Below, piece by piece: positions 33,928 to 41,935 of a stretch of DNA of 55,620 nt. A program made the position numbers and the translations under genes. The stretch covers positions 1 to 55,620 of the forward strand of contig JBOGFC010000186.1 of NCBI GenBank assembly GCA_050742155.1, read 5' to 3'. The notes below the pieces were generated by a model. That model saw only the letters and a program-made list of their open reading frames with translations. It made no database searches and had not been told where the DNA came from. Every line of letters starts with the position of its first letter. Position 1 is the stretch's first letter. The stretch comes from JBOGFC01 sp050742155. GTDB lineage: Bacteria > Actinomycetota > Acidimicrobiia > Spongiisociales > JALYHC01.

Positions 33928-35045
33928 TCATCGGCGTGCCCAGGGAGACGAAGCCCGACGAGTACCGGGTGGCCATCACCCCGGTCGGCGTACGGGAGCT
34001 GGTGGCCCGGGGCCACGAGGTCCTGGTGGAGAGCCAGGCCGGGGAGGGCTCCACCATTCACGACGAGGAGTACGACGCCCAAGGCGCCAAGGTGGTCCCC
34101 ACCGGGGAGGACGTCTACGCCGAGGCGGAGATGGTCCTCAAGGTGAAAGAGCCCCAACCGGACGAGGTTCCCAACCTGCAGGCCGGCCAGGTGCTGTTCA
34201 CCTACCTGCATCTGGCCGCCCACCGGGCGCTCACCGAGGGACTCATGGCCAGCGGGGCCAGTTGCGTCGCCTACGAGACGGTGCAGCTCCCCGACGGGAG
34301 CCTCCCGCTGCTGGCACCGATGTCCGAGATCGCTGGACGGATGGCCACTCAGGTGGGAGCGCACTTCCTCCAGAGGGCCGAGGGTGGCCGAGGGATCCTG
34401 TTGGGAGGGGTCTCCGGGGTGTCGCCGGCCAAGGTGGTGATCATCGGCGCGGGGATGGCCGGGTCCAACGCGGCGGTGGTGGCCATGGGCATGCAGGCCC
34501 AGGTGCTGGCCCTCGACCTGGACATCGGCAAGCTGCGCAAGCTCGACTCGCTCTACCTGGGCCACATCGTCACGCTGTCGTCCAGCCGGCTCACCTTGGA
34601 GCAGCAGGTGGTGGACGCCGATCTGGTGGTCGGGACCGTGCTGGTCCCCGGCGCCTCGGCCCCCAAGCTGGTCACCGAGGAGATGGTGCGGGCCATGAGG
34701 CGCGGCTCGGTGCTGGTCGACGTGGCCATCGATCAGGGAGGCTGCTTCGCGACCAGCCGGGAGACCACCCATACCGAGCCGGTCTATGTGCTCCACGACG
34801 TGGTCCACTACGCGGTCGGCAACATCCCCGGAGCGGTGCCGCACACCTCCACGTACGCCCTCACCAACGCCACCCTCCCGTACGTCGTCACGCTGGCCGA
34901 CCAGGGAGTGCGACGGGCGGTGGAGACCCATTCCGAGCTGCTGATGGGGTTGAACGTGGCGGGAGGCAGGCTGGTCCATCCGGCGGTGGGGCAGAGCCTC
35001 GGCATGCCGGTGGAGCCCGTCGAGCAGGTCCTGGCCGGTCTGTGA
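33924..35045 (+). CDS. ald: Alanine dehydrogenase
   Basis: 373 aa NAD-dependent enzyme that interconverts L-alanine with pyruvate and ammonia. GTG 33924 gives VIIGVPRETKPDEYRVAITPVGVREL, the typical start with the substrate-binding Arg and the later LKVKEPQPDE. The Rossmann loop is VIIGAGMAGSNAAVVAMGM, and YETVQLPDGSLPLLAPMSEIAGRMA and TYALTNATLPYV are conserved blocks. Not part of the mycobacterial tlyA-der block, so it is a lineage-specific addition within the xerD operon. Confidence 0.95.
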   Translation: MIIGVPRETKPDEYRVAITPVGVRELVARGHEVLVESQAGEGSTIHDEEYDAQGAKVVPTGEDVYAEAEMVLKVKEPQPDEVPNLQAGQVLFTYLHLAAHRALTEGLMASGASCVAYETVQLPDGSLPLLAPMSEIAGRMATQVGAHFLQRAEGGRGILLGGVSGVSPAKVVIIGAGMAGSNAAVVAMGMQAQVLALDLDIGKLRKLDSLYLGHIVTLSSSRLTLEQQVVDADLVVGTVLVPGASAPKLVTEEMVRAMRRGSVLVDVAIDQGGCFATSRETTHTEPVYVLHDVVHYAVGNIPGAVPHTSTYALTNATLPYVVTLADQGVRRAVETHSELLMGLNVAGGRLVHPAVGQSLGMPVEPVEQVLAGL

Positions 35046-36058
35046 ACGGCGGGACCCACCCCCCAGCCCCCTCCCGGAGCGAGGGTGAGCGTCTGGAGCG
35101 GGGCGTGGAGGAATTCCTCGTGGCGCTCTCCGCCGAGCGAGGGCTGGCGGCCAACACCTTGGAGGCGTACCGGCGGGACCTCCGCCAGTACCTGGGGTTC
35201 CTGGAGGGTCGTCCTCCCGACCCCGATGCGGTCTCCCACTTCCTCAGCCACCTGCGGGGGCGGGGCCTGCGCCCGGCCTCGGTGGGCCGCAAGCTGGCGG
35301 CGGTGCGCGGGCTGCACCGGTTCTTGGTCGCCGAGGGGATGGCCGATGAGGATCCCACCGTCTGGATCGACAGTCCCCGCCGGGCGACCGGCCTTCCCAA
35401 GGCCCTGGGCGTCGACGAGGTGGAGGCGTTGTTAGGTGCTCCCGACTCCTCCGAGGCGCTGGGACGGCGAGACCGGGCCATGCTCGAGTTCCTCTACGCC
35501 ACCGGCGCCCGCGTCTCGGAAGCGGTGAGGGTGGACCTGGCGGAGCTCGACCTCGAGGGAGGGACCGCCTTGCTGACGGGAAAGGGCGCCAAGCAGCGCA
35601 TGGTGCCGGTGGGCCGCCCGGCCTGCCGGGCCATAGCCGTGTACCTGCCGGACCGGATGGCGCTGCGACGGGGAGGGCGGGACCCGGGACGGGTGTTCCT
35701 CAACGCTTGGGGGCGGCCCATCACCCGCCAGGGGGTGTGGGGGATCGTGCGGCGCCACGCCGCCCGGGCCGGCCTCCCCCCGGAGCGGATCTCGCCCCAC
35801 GTCCTCCGCCACTCGGCGGCCACCCACATGGTGGAAGGAGGGGCCGATCTGAGGACCGTCCAGGAAATGCTGGGGCACGCTAGTATCCGCACCACCCAGG
35901 TGTACACGCGGGTGTCACCGCAACATCTCTATGAGGTCTACGTGACCTCGCACCCACGAGCACATGAGCACAACCATCGACTACGACGCCTCCCGCCGGA
36001 CGCTGACCGAAGAGCGGGAGAAGCTGGTCCATCGGCTCGAGGAGCTGGGGGCCACTGA
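35042..36058 (+). CDS. xerD: Tyrosine recombinase XerD
   Basis: 338 aa chromosome-dimer-resolving recombinase from GTG 35042 (GTGA overlap with ald). The N-terminal SAM-like domain covers about 16-105. Catalytic residues Arg157 (ATGAR), Lys181 (GKGAKQR), His253 and Arg256 (HVLRHSAATH), His279 (LGHAS) and Tyr288 (TTQVYTRV) are complete. The family normally ends near HLYEVYVTSHPRA, residue 307; here the frame continues for 31 basic residues and overlaps the TraR/DksA-type gene by 95 nt. That suggests loss of the original stop. Confidence 0.9.
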   Translation: MNGGTHPPAPSRSEGERLERGVEEFLVALSAERGLAANTLEAYRRDLRQYLGFLEGRPPDPDAVSHFLSHLRGRGLRPASVGRKLAAVRGLHRFLVAEGMADEDPTVWIDSPRRATGLPKALGVDEVEALLGAPDSSEALGRRDRAMLEFLYATGARVSEAVRVDLAELDLEGGTALLTGKGAKQRMVPVGRPACRAIAVYLPDRMALRRGGRDPGRVFLNAWGRPITRQGVWGIVRRHAARAGLPPERISPHVLRHSAATHMVEGGADLRTVQEMLGHASIRTTQVYTRVSPQHLYEVYVTSHPRAHEHNHRLRRLPPDADRRAGEAGPSARGAGGH

Positions 36059-36317
36059 AGGCGGCGAGCTGCGCGGCGACCGGGAGTTCGCCGACAGCTT
36101 CGCCGATGCCGGCGCGGCCACCGCCGAGCGCACCGAGGTGCTCGGGCTGGTCGAATCGCTGAAGCAGCAACTCGACGACGTGGACAAGGCGCTGGCCAAG
36201 CTGGACGAGGGGACCTACGGGACCTGCGAGAGCTGCGGCCAGCCGATCTCCCCGGCCCGCCTGGAGGCCCGGCCCGCCTCCGTGCTCTGCGTGGATTGCA
36301 AGAACCGCCGGCACTGA
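35964..36317 (+). CDS. TraR/DksA-type C4 zinc-finger protein
   Basis: 117 aa. An N-terminal coiled coil (about 7-85, LTEEREKLVHRLEELG and LVESLKQQLDDVDKALAKLDEG) precedes the zinc finger CESCGQPI...CVDC. This is the DksA fold, whose members enter the secondary channel of RNA polymerase; the acidic tip typical of DksA is replaced by FADSFADAGAATAERTE. ATG 35964 lies inside the 3' end of xerD. Target in actinobacteria is not established. Confidence 0.85.
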   Translation: MSTTIDYDASRRTLTEEREKLVHRLEELGATEGGELRGDREFADSFADAGAATAERTEVLGLVESLKQQLDDVDKALAKLDEGTYGTCESCGQPISPARLEARPASVLCVDCKNRRH

Positions 36318-36323
36318 GAGAGC

Positions 36324-36950
36324 GTGCCCCTCACCGGTAACCGCCTCCTGGATGTAGCGGTGTTCGTGCTGCTGCTCGTCCCCTCGGTGATCTTCCACGA
36401 GGTCGCCCACGGCTGGATCGCGGCCCGCCTCGGCGACCCGACCGCCCGCCGGGCCGGCCGGCTGACGCTGAATCCACTTCCCCACATCGACCCCGTCGGC
36501 TCGTTGATCCTTCCAGGATTGCTGGCCCTCTCGCGGGCCGGGATCATCTTCGGCTGGGCGAAGCCGGTCCCCGTCAATCCGGCCGCCTTTCGGCGGCCCG
36601 TCTCGGGGATGGCGCTGGTGGCCATCGGAGGCCCGCTCACCAACCTGGCGCTGGCGCTGGCCGCCGGCCGCCTGGTGATGCCCTTCGTCGAGGGAACCGC
36701 CGCCACCGTGGCGGTGGGCTTCGTTCTGCTCAACGTGGTATTGGCCGTGTTCAACCTGCTGCCCATCCCGCCGCTGGACGGGAGCCGCGTGCTGCGCCTC
36801 CTGCTCCCTCCGGAGGGGAGGCGGCTGCTCGGCCTGATCGAGCCATACGGCATCCTCATCCTCTTCGCCCTTTTCTTCCTGTTCGACGAGGCGTTGAGCT
36901 TCGTCGTCCCGCTGGTCCTGCGGGTGGCCGACTGGATCATCGTCACGTGA
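36324..36950 (+). CDS. Site-2 protease family (M50) membrane metalloprotease
   Basis: 208 aa from GTG 36324. Zinc motif HEVAH (His25, Glu26, His29) lies in the first helix region, and the third ligand is in LLPIPPLDGSRVL (about residue 155). GWAKPVPVNP and IGGPLTNLALALAAG are conserved M50 segments; four to five hydrophobic helices in total. It is the compact form without PDZ domain. Cleaves within membranes; substrate unknown. GTGA overlap with the HD gene. Confidence 0.9.
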   Translation: MPLTGNRLLDVAVFVLLLVPSVIFHEVAHGWIAARLGDPTARRAGRLTLNPLPHIDPVGSLILPGLLALSRAGIIFGWAKPVPVNPAAFRRPVSGMALVAIGGPLTNLALALAAGRLVMPFVEGTAATVAVGFVLLNVVLAVFNLLPIPPLDGSRVLRLLLPPEGRRLLGLIEPYGILILFALFFLFDEALSFVVPLVLRVADWIIVT

Positions 36951-37480
36951 GGACCGGCCTGGGGGGATGGGGCCACCTGGCGGCTCGCTTGTTCGAGGTG
37001 GCGGCGGCCCGGGAGCTTTCCCCCCGCGAGCAGGCCGAGGTGGCCGGGCTGCTGCGTCCCGAGGAGAGCCGCTGCTTCTGGGGGCAGCCGGCCGCCGATC
37101 AGCGCCATGGATTGGCGGCCGCCCGCCACGTGCTGCGGGCCGCCCCCGGACGGCGCGACCTGGCCCGCGCCGCGCTGCTGCACGACGTGGGCAAGCGCCA
37201 TGCCCGGCTGGGGCCGCTGGGGCGGTCCATAGCCTCCGCCCTGGCCAAGGTGGGGCTGCCGGCGGGGCGCCGGGGCCGGCTCTACCTGGAGCATCCGGCG
37301 CTCGGGGCGCGGGATCTGCGGCAAGTCGGAGCCGAGGCCCTCGTCGTCGACTTCGCTCGCCGCCACCACCAGGAGCCTCCCCTCGAGGCCGATCTCAGGG
37401 ACTGGGCCTTGCTGCGGAGATCGGATCGAGCGAAAGGCGCGGCCCGGCGCGACCCCCCCAATAGCATGACCGCCCGATGA
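36947..37480 (+). CDS. HD-domain phosphohydrolase-like protein
   Basis: 177 aa from GTG 36947. The HD core reads DQRHGLAAARHVLRAA, then AALLHDVGKRHARLG and, further on, LEHPALGARDLR, VDFARRHHQ; the H...HD...D pattern is intact. The domain begins about 50 residues in, and the C-terminus is basic and probably unstructured. Substrate could be a nucleotide or a phosphate ester. ATGA overlap with scpA. Confidence 0.8.
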   Translation: MRTGLGGWGHLAARLFEVAAARELSPREQAEVAGLLRPEESRCFWGQPAADQRHGLAAARHVLRAAPGRRDLARAALLHDVGKRHARLGPLGRSIASALAKVGLPAGRRGRLYLEHPALGARDLRQVGAEALVVDFARRHHQEPPLEADLRDWALLRRSDRAKGAARRDPPNSMTAR

Positions 37481-38223
37481 GCTACCAAGTTCAGACGGCC
37501 GTGTTCGAGGGCCCACTCGACCTGCTCCTGCAGCTCATCACCCGGCGCCAGGTCGACATCAGCGAGCTCAGCCTGGTCGACTTGGTGGCCGAATACCTCC
37601 GGCACGTGCACGCCATGCAGCAGCTCGACCTGGAGGTGGCCAGCGAGTTCCTCCTCATCGCCTCCACGCTCGTCCAGCTCAAGGCCCGCCGGCTCCTTCC
37701 CGAGAATGGGAGCCTCGACCTCGATGAGGAGCTCGGCCTCATCGAGGAGCGCGACCGGCTGCTGGCGCGGCTCCTCGCTTGCGCAACCTTCAAAGACGTG
37801 GCGGCGGTGCTGGGCCACCGGCTGGCGGCCACCGCCCGGTTCGTCCCGCGCCAGGTTGGTCTGGACCGGGAATCGGTCCCCCGGGCACCGGCGGTGACGA
37901 TTCCCATCGGTGCCGAGGACCTCGCCCGCCTGGCCGGCCGGGCGCTCGGCCGATCGAAGGCTCCCGATCTCGATCATCTGGACCTCGAGCTGCCCTCGGT
38001 GGAAGAGGCCCTGGCCGATCTCCAGGCCCGGATGTCCCAGGCGATGGAGGCCGATTTCGCGGAGTTGACCGCTCACTGCCGTCGCAAGGCCGAGGTGGTG
38101 GCCTACTTCCTGGCCATGCTGGAGCTGGCTCGCTGGGGCATGCTGGAGCTCTCCCAGGACGGCTCATTCTCGGAGATCACCGTTCGCACGCTGCAGCCGG
38201 GTTGGCAAGAGAGCCCCCGATGA
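37477..38223 (+). CDS. scpA: Segregation and condensation protein ScpA
   Basis: 248 aa kleisin that links SMC heads in the bacterial condensin. MSYQVQTAVFEGPLDLLLQLITRRQVDISELSL is the canonical N-terminus; EFLLIASTLVQLKARRLLP follows, and the C-terminal winged helix has RKAEVVAYFLAMLELARWG. ATG 37477 overlaps the HD gene stop. ParA, which precedes scpA in mycobacteria, is missing. Confidence 0.95.
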   Translation: MSYQVQTAVFEGPLDLLLQLITRRQVDISELSLVDLVAEYLRHVHAMQQLDLEVASEFLLIASTLVQLKARRLLPENGSLDLDEELGLIEERDRLLARLLACATFKDVAAVLGHRLAATARFVPRQVGLDRESVPRAPAVTIPIGAEDLARLAGRALGRSKAPDLDHLDLELPSVEEALADLQARMSQAMEADFAELTAHCRRKAEVVAYFLAMLELARWGMLELSQDGSFSEITVRTLQPGWQESPR

Positions 38224-38765
38224 CCAGGAACCTCCTGGAGGCCATCTTGTTCGTGGCCGAGGATCCGGTTCCGCTGGCCGAGCTGGCCGAGCTGTTGGAG
38301 CTGTCGGCGGAAGGAGTGGGGTCGGAGCTGGCCGGGCTGGAAGCCGAGCTCCGGGAGCGACGAAGTGGCCTGGTACTCAGGGAGGTGGCCGGGGGCTGGC
38401 GACTCTACACCCATCCGGACACCTTCCCGTACCTGGAGCGGTTCGCCTCCAGTGCCACGGCCACCCGTCTCTCGGGAGCGGCGCTGGAGACGCTGGCCGT
38501 GGTCGCCTACCGGCAGCCGGTCTCCCGGGGGCAAGTGACTGATATCCGAGGGGTCGATTCCGAATCGGCCCTGCACACGCTGGAGCGCCGGGGCTTGGTC
38601 GCCGAGGTGGGTCGGCTCAGCGCCCCCGGTACTCCGGTGCTCTACGGCACTACCCCTCTCTTCCTGGAAAAGCTCGGGCTCAAGTCGCTGGACGACCTCC
38701 CACCCCTCGCCGACCACATCCCCCCAGCCGAGGTCATGGAGGCTTTCGAGGAACCACTGCGTTAG
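38220..38765 (+). CDS. scpB: Segregation and condensation protein ScpB
   Basis: 181 aa partner of ScpA. ATG 38220 (ATGA) gives MTRNLLEAILFVAEDPVPLAELAELLEL. Two winged-helix domains follow: the first around residues 1-80, the second with LSGAALETLAVVAYRQPVSRGQVTDIRGVDSESALHTLERRGL. Ends shortly after LPPLADHIPP. The inverted-repeat cassette begins 9 nt after its stop and separates it from rluB, its usual downstream neighbour. Confidence 0.95.
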   Translation: MTRNLLEAILFVAEDPVPLAELAELLELSAEGVGSELAGLEAELRERRSGLVLREVAGGWRLYTHPDTFPYLERFASSATATRLSGAALETLAVVAYRQPVSRGQVTDIRGVDSESALHTLERRGLVAEVGRLSAPGTPVLYGTTPLFLEKLGLKSLDDLPPLADHIPPAEVMEAFEEPLR

Positions 38766-38774
38766 AACAAACCC

Positions 38775-39897
38775 CGAACCTTAGGTTCTAGCGAACGTCT
38801 GGCGTCTGCTATTGCCTTGGGTTCGTCAGGACGAGTTCCCCGCGGTCGGATCCTCGGCGTTTCGTCACACCCAGGCGCCATGATCTCCAAGATGAACTCT
38901 CCACGGGACCGACGGGTCGGGCTGATCGCGGCCTGTCAGCATGGGGTGGTCACCCGCCGACAGGCACTGGCGGTTGGGATGACCGATCCGATGATCCGAC
39001 GGCGGATCACTTCGGGTGTCTGGCAGCGCATCGAACCCGGTAGTTACCGGCTGTCGGGGCATGCCGACACCCTCCGCTCGCTCCTGTGTGCCGCGACTGC
39101 CGCGCTTCCGGGGGTGGTGTCACACGAATCGGCCGCCGAGCTCCACGGGCTCCCTCACGTGCCCAGAGGTCGTGCCGTCGTCACGGTGCCGGCCCGATCC
39201 ACATACCGGTTCCCTGGCGTGCGGGTTCATCAGTCGACCGACCTCACCAGCGATTTTGTGCTGACCATCGAACGCCTCCCTACTACTTCCCTCCCCAGGA
39301 CGATCGTAGATCTGGCGGGTGTGCTTCGGGCCGGGCGCCTGGAGCAGATCATCGACCACTGCCTCGTAACGAGGGCCGTCGACTTGGGCGTCCTGACTGA
39401 GACACTGTCTGTGGTCGCACGGCGGGGAAAGCCAGGCGTTCAGCGCCTGAGGGAGATCCTCGCAACAAGAGGGCCAGGTCTTGAAGTACCCGAATCGGTA
39501 CTCGAGCTCAAGCTCTTGAAGCTCCTGCTGGCCGCCCAGCTGCCCGATCCCGTTCAACAATTCTCGATTCCTTGGCATGATGCCCGTCCCGGCCGGGTCG
39601 ACCTGGCCTATCCGGAGGCTTTGCTGCTCATCGAAGCCGACGGCCGGCGCTGGCACACCAGGAGCGAGGCCTTCGAAGCAGACCGCCGACGGGACAACCT
39701 CGCCGTGCTGGCCGGCTGGCGGGTGCTCCGGTTCACTTGGAGAGACATCGCCGAACGGCCGGGTGAAGTCGTGGCGATCGTCCGGGAAGCTCTGGCGGAG
39801 AGCTTGGGCCCGGCAGTCCGATAAAGCCATGGACCGGCACGCGTCCCAAACTTCAGGCAATATTGAACGTGCACCGTTCGCTAGAACCTAAGGTTCG
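38775..39897. mobile_element. 1.1-kb cassette bounded by perfect 23-bp inverted repeats
   Basis: The left end (38775-38797) and right end (39875-39897) are exact reverse complements over 23 nt. Each contains the 13-nt palindrome GAACCTWAGGTTC followed by CTAG and CGAACG. Between them lies one gene with its own leader and a less G/C-rich trailer. No transposase, recombinase or clear target duplication is visible. The cassette sits between scpB and rluB, which are adjacent in related genomes. Confidence 0.7.
38880..39824 (+). CDS. AbiEi-antitoxin-like N-terminus fused to DUF559 nuclease-like domain
   Basis: 314 aa from ATG 38880; ATG 38892 is also possible. Residues 1-80 form a winged helix like the AbiEi antitoxin N-terminus: IAACQHGVVTRRQALAVGM, RRRITSGVWQRIEPGSYRL. 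The middle is VVSHESAAELHGLP and LPRTIVDLAGVL. The C-terminal DUF559 domain, related to Vsr-type nucleases, reads GRVDLAYPEALLLIEADGRR WH and later LAVLAGWRVLRFTWRDI, with D, E and D candidate metal ligands. No AbiEii-type toxin gene accompanies it, so it is not a recognisable toxin-antitoxin pair. Role unknown; DNA binding and cleavage are plausible. It is the only cargo of the inverted-repeat cassette. Confidence 0.8.
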   Translation: MISKMNSPRDRRVGLIAACQHGVVTRRQALAVGMTDPMIRRRITSGVWQRIEPGSYRLSGHADTLRSLLCAATAALPGVVSHESAAELHGLPHVPRGRAVVTVPARSTYRFPGVRVHQSTDLTSDFVLTIERLPTTSLPRTIVDLAGVLRAGRLEQIIDHCLVTRAVDLGVLTETLSVVARRGKPGVQRLREILATRGPGLEVPESVLELKLLKLLLAAQLPDPVQQFSIPWHDARPGRVDLAYPEALLLIEADGRRWHTRSEAFEADRRRDNLAVLAGWRVLRFTWRDIAERPGEVVAIVREALAESLGPAVR

Positions 39898-39938
39898 CAT
39901 GTACTACCGGGGGGCTTGTTTCGACAAGCGCTTCTGAC

Positions 39939-40658
39939 ATGGAGGAGCGCCTCCAGAAGCTGATCGCCCATTCCGGGCTCACCTCCCGGCGGGGAGCCGA
40001 GGAGCTGATCCGCCAGGGGAGGGTCCGGGTGGACGACCGACCGGCCCATCTCGGACAGAAGGTCGACCCGGAGAAGGCCCGGGTCGAGGTGGACGGCGTT
40101 TCGCTCCCGATCAAGCCCGGCGCCCTGTACTTCCTGGTCAACAAGCCCCCCGGCGTGGTGAGCACCGCCCACGATCCCCACGGGAGAGCGACCGTGGTCG
40201 ACCTGGTCCCGGCCGAGACCCGTCTCTACCCAGTCGGACGCCTCGACGCCGACTCGGAGGGATTGGTGCTCCTCACCAACGACGGGGACCTCGCCGACCT
40301 CGTCACCCACCCCCGGTATGGCGTTCCGAAGACCTATACCGTGCTGGCAGAGGGAGTGCCCTCCCGGGCGGCGCTCCGCTCGCTCGCCGAGGGGGTCGAG
40401 CTGGAGGACGGCCCGGCCCGGGCCCTGTCGGCCCGGCTGCTCGACGCGGGAGACCGGAAGGCCCTGGTCGAGGTGGTGATGGGGGAGGGCCGCAAGCGCG
40501 AGGTGCGCCGCATGTTCGAGGTGATCGGCCATCCGGTGCGGCGCCTGGTACGGACCGCCATCGGCCCGCTGCGGGACTCGACCCTGTCTCCGGGGGAGTG
40601 GCGCCCCCTCACCCTGGAGGAGGTCCGAGCCCTCTACCAGGCCGCCGGAGACCGGTGA
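39939..40658 (+). CDS. rluB: 23S rRNA pseudouridine synthase, RluB/RsuA family
   Basis: 239 aa from ATG 39939. N-terminal S4 RNA-binding domain (ERLQKLIAHSGLTSRRGAEELI, then GRVRVDD), then the catalytic domain with FLVNKPPGVV, VGRLDADSEGLVLLTNDG (catalytic Asp103) and GRKREVRRMFEVIGHPV. Converts uridine to pseudouridine in ribosomal RNA, most likely 23S. GTGA overlap with aroA. In M. tuberculosis the same gene (Rv1711) directly follows scpB. Confidence 0.9.
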   Translation: MEERLQKLIAHSGLTSRRGAEELIRQGRVRVDDRPAHLGQKVDPEKARVEVDGVSLPIKPGALYFLVNKPPGVVSTAHDPHGRATVVDLVPAETRLYPVGRLDADSEGLVLLTNDGDLADLVTHPRYGVPKTYTVLAEGVPSRAALRSLAEGVELEDGPARALSARLLDAGDRKALVEVVMGEGRKREVRRMFEVIGHPVRRLVRTAIGPLRDSTLSPGEWRPLTLEEVRALYQAAGDR

Positions 40659-41935
40659 GCGCACGCACCGTCCGGGGGCCGGGCGGAGTGTTCCGGGCCC
40701 GCCTGCGTGTACCCGGCGACAAGTCCCTGTCGCATCGGGCGCTCCTCCTGGCCGGGATGGCCCGCGGAGAGAGCGAGCTGCAAGGCCTGGGACCAGGCCG
40801 GGACGTGCAATCCACCAAGAGGCTCCTCGAGGCCCTGGGGGTCCAAGTGGGGGAGGGATGGGTGCGATCTGGCGGAGTGGACCTTTGGGAGGCGCCCGCT
40901 ACAGAGCTCGATGCCGGCAACTCGGCGACCACGGTCCGCCTGATGGCCGGGGCACTGGCGGGACGCTCCTTCACCAGCACGCTGGTGGGAGACGACTCAC
41001 TCATGGCCCGCCCTATGGATCGACTGGCAGGGCCGCTTGAGGCGCTGGGCGCCCGGGTGTGGGTCTCGGAGGGCGGCACCCCGCCGGTCGTCGTCGGAGG
41101 AAGCGGGCCCCTACACGGGGCCGAGGTGTGGATCGCCGTCGCTTCGGCCCAGGTGCGGTCGGCGGTGGAGCTGGCCGCCCTCCAGGCGGAAGGTGAATCC
41201 CTGGTCGACAGCCCACCCGGGTTCAGGGACCATACCGAGCGCTGGCTGGCGGCGCTGGGCTTGGGGGAGAGGCGCTCGGCCACCGCCTTTCGGGTCGTGC
41301 CCGGCCGGGTGCCGCCCGCCTCCTATCCCATCCCCGGCGACCCATCCTCGGCCGCCTTCCTGTGGGCGGCGGCCGCCCTGGTCCCGGGGGCCGAGGTGCT
41401 GGTCGAGCAGGTGAGCCTCAACCCGGGCCGGACCGGCTTCTGCGAGGTCCTGGAGCACATGGGGGTCGAGGTGGAGACTCGTCACACCGGCGAGGTGCAC
41501 GGTGATCCGGTGGGAGACGTGAGAGTGCGGGGCGCACCGCTGTCGGGGACGGCCGTGGACGGGGAGCTGGCCACCCGTAGCCTCGACGAGCTACCCCTGG
41601 TGGCGGTGCTGGCCGGGTGCGCCGAGGGACCGACCACGATCGGGGATGCCGGCGAGCTGCGCGTCAAGGAGTCGAACCGCATCACCACGGCCGTGAACAT
41701 GGTCCGCGCGTTGGGCGGTGAGGCGCACGAGACCCACGATGGATTCGTGGTGGGGGGTGGTCGGATCTACCGGGGCGGAACAGTTGAGGCGGGAGGCGAC
41801 CACCGCATCGCCATGGCGGCGGCCGTGGCAGCTTCTGCGTCCACCGGTCCGGTGACGATCGAAGGCGCCCAGGCGGCGGAGGTTTCGTGGCCGGGCTTCT
41901 ACGAGGCCCTGGAGGGCGTGTGGTCATCGCCATAG
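40655..41935 (+). CDS. aroA: 3-phosphoshikimate 1-carboxyvinyltransferase (EPSP synthase)
   Basis: 426 aa shikimate-pathway enzyme from GTG 40655. PGDKSLSHRALLLAG (20-34) binds shikimate-3-phosphate; the phosphoenolpyruvate loop reads LDAGNSATTVRLMAG (85-99), then DDSLMARPMDRLAGPLEALG. The residue matching E. coli Gly96 is Ala91; the same Gly-to-Ala change occurs in the glyphosate-insensitive class II enzyme CP4, which also shares the RPMDR motif. KESNRITT and the C-terminal GGDHRIAMAAAVAA are conserved. Overlaps cmk by 16 nt. Confidence 0.95.
   Translation: MSARTVRGPGGVFRARLRVPGDKSLSHRALLLAGMARGESELQGLGPGRDVQSTKRLLEALGVQVGEGWVRSGGVDLWEAPATELDAGNSATTVRLMAGALAGRSFTSTLVGDDSLMARPMDRLAGPLEALGARVWVSEGGTPPVVVGGSGPLHGAEVWIAVASAQVRSAVELAALQAEGESLVDSPPGFRDHTERWLAALGLGERRSATAFRVVPGRVPPASYPIPGDPSSAAFLWAAAALVPGAEVLVEQVSLNPGRTGFCEVLEHMGVEVETRHTGEVHGDPVGDVRVRGAPLSGTAVDGELATRSLDELPLVAVLAGCAEGPTTIGDAGELRVKESNRITTAVNMVRALGGEAHETHDGFVVGGGRIYRGGTVEAGGDHRIAMAAAVAASASTGPVTIEGAQAAEVSWPGFYEALEGVWSSP

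Noticed and set aside
38880..39824. Type IV toxin-antitoxin pair (AbiEi/AbiEii)
   Set aside because: Only the AbiEi-like N-terminal helix domain is present, fused to DUF559; there is no nucleotidyltransferase toxin gene.
38775..39897. attL/attR sites of an integrated phage or island
   Set aside because: The repeats are inverted, not direct, and no integrase is inside; xerD nearby is the housekeeping recombinase in its conserved location.
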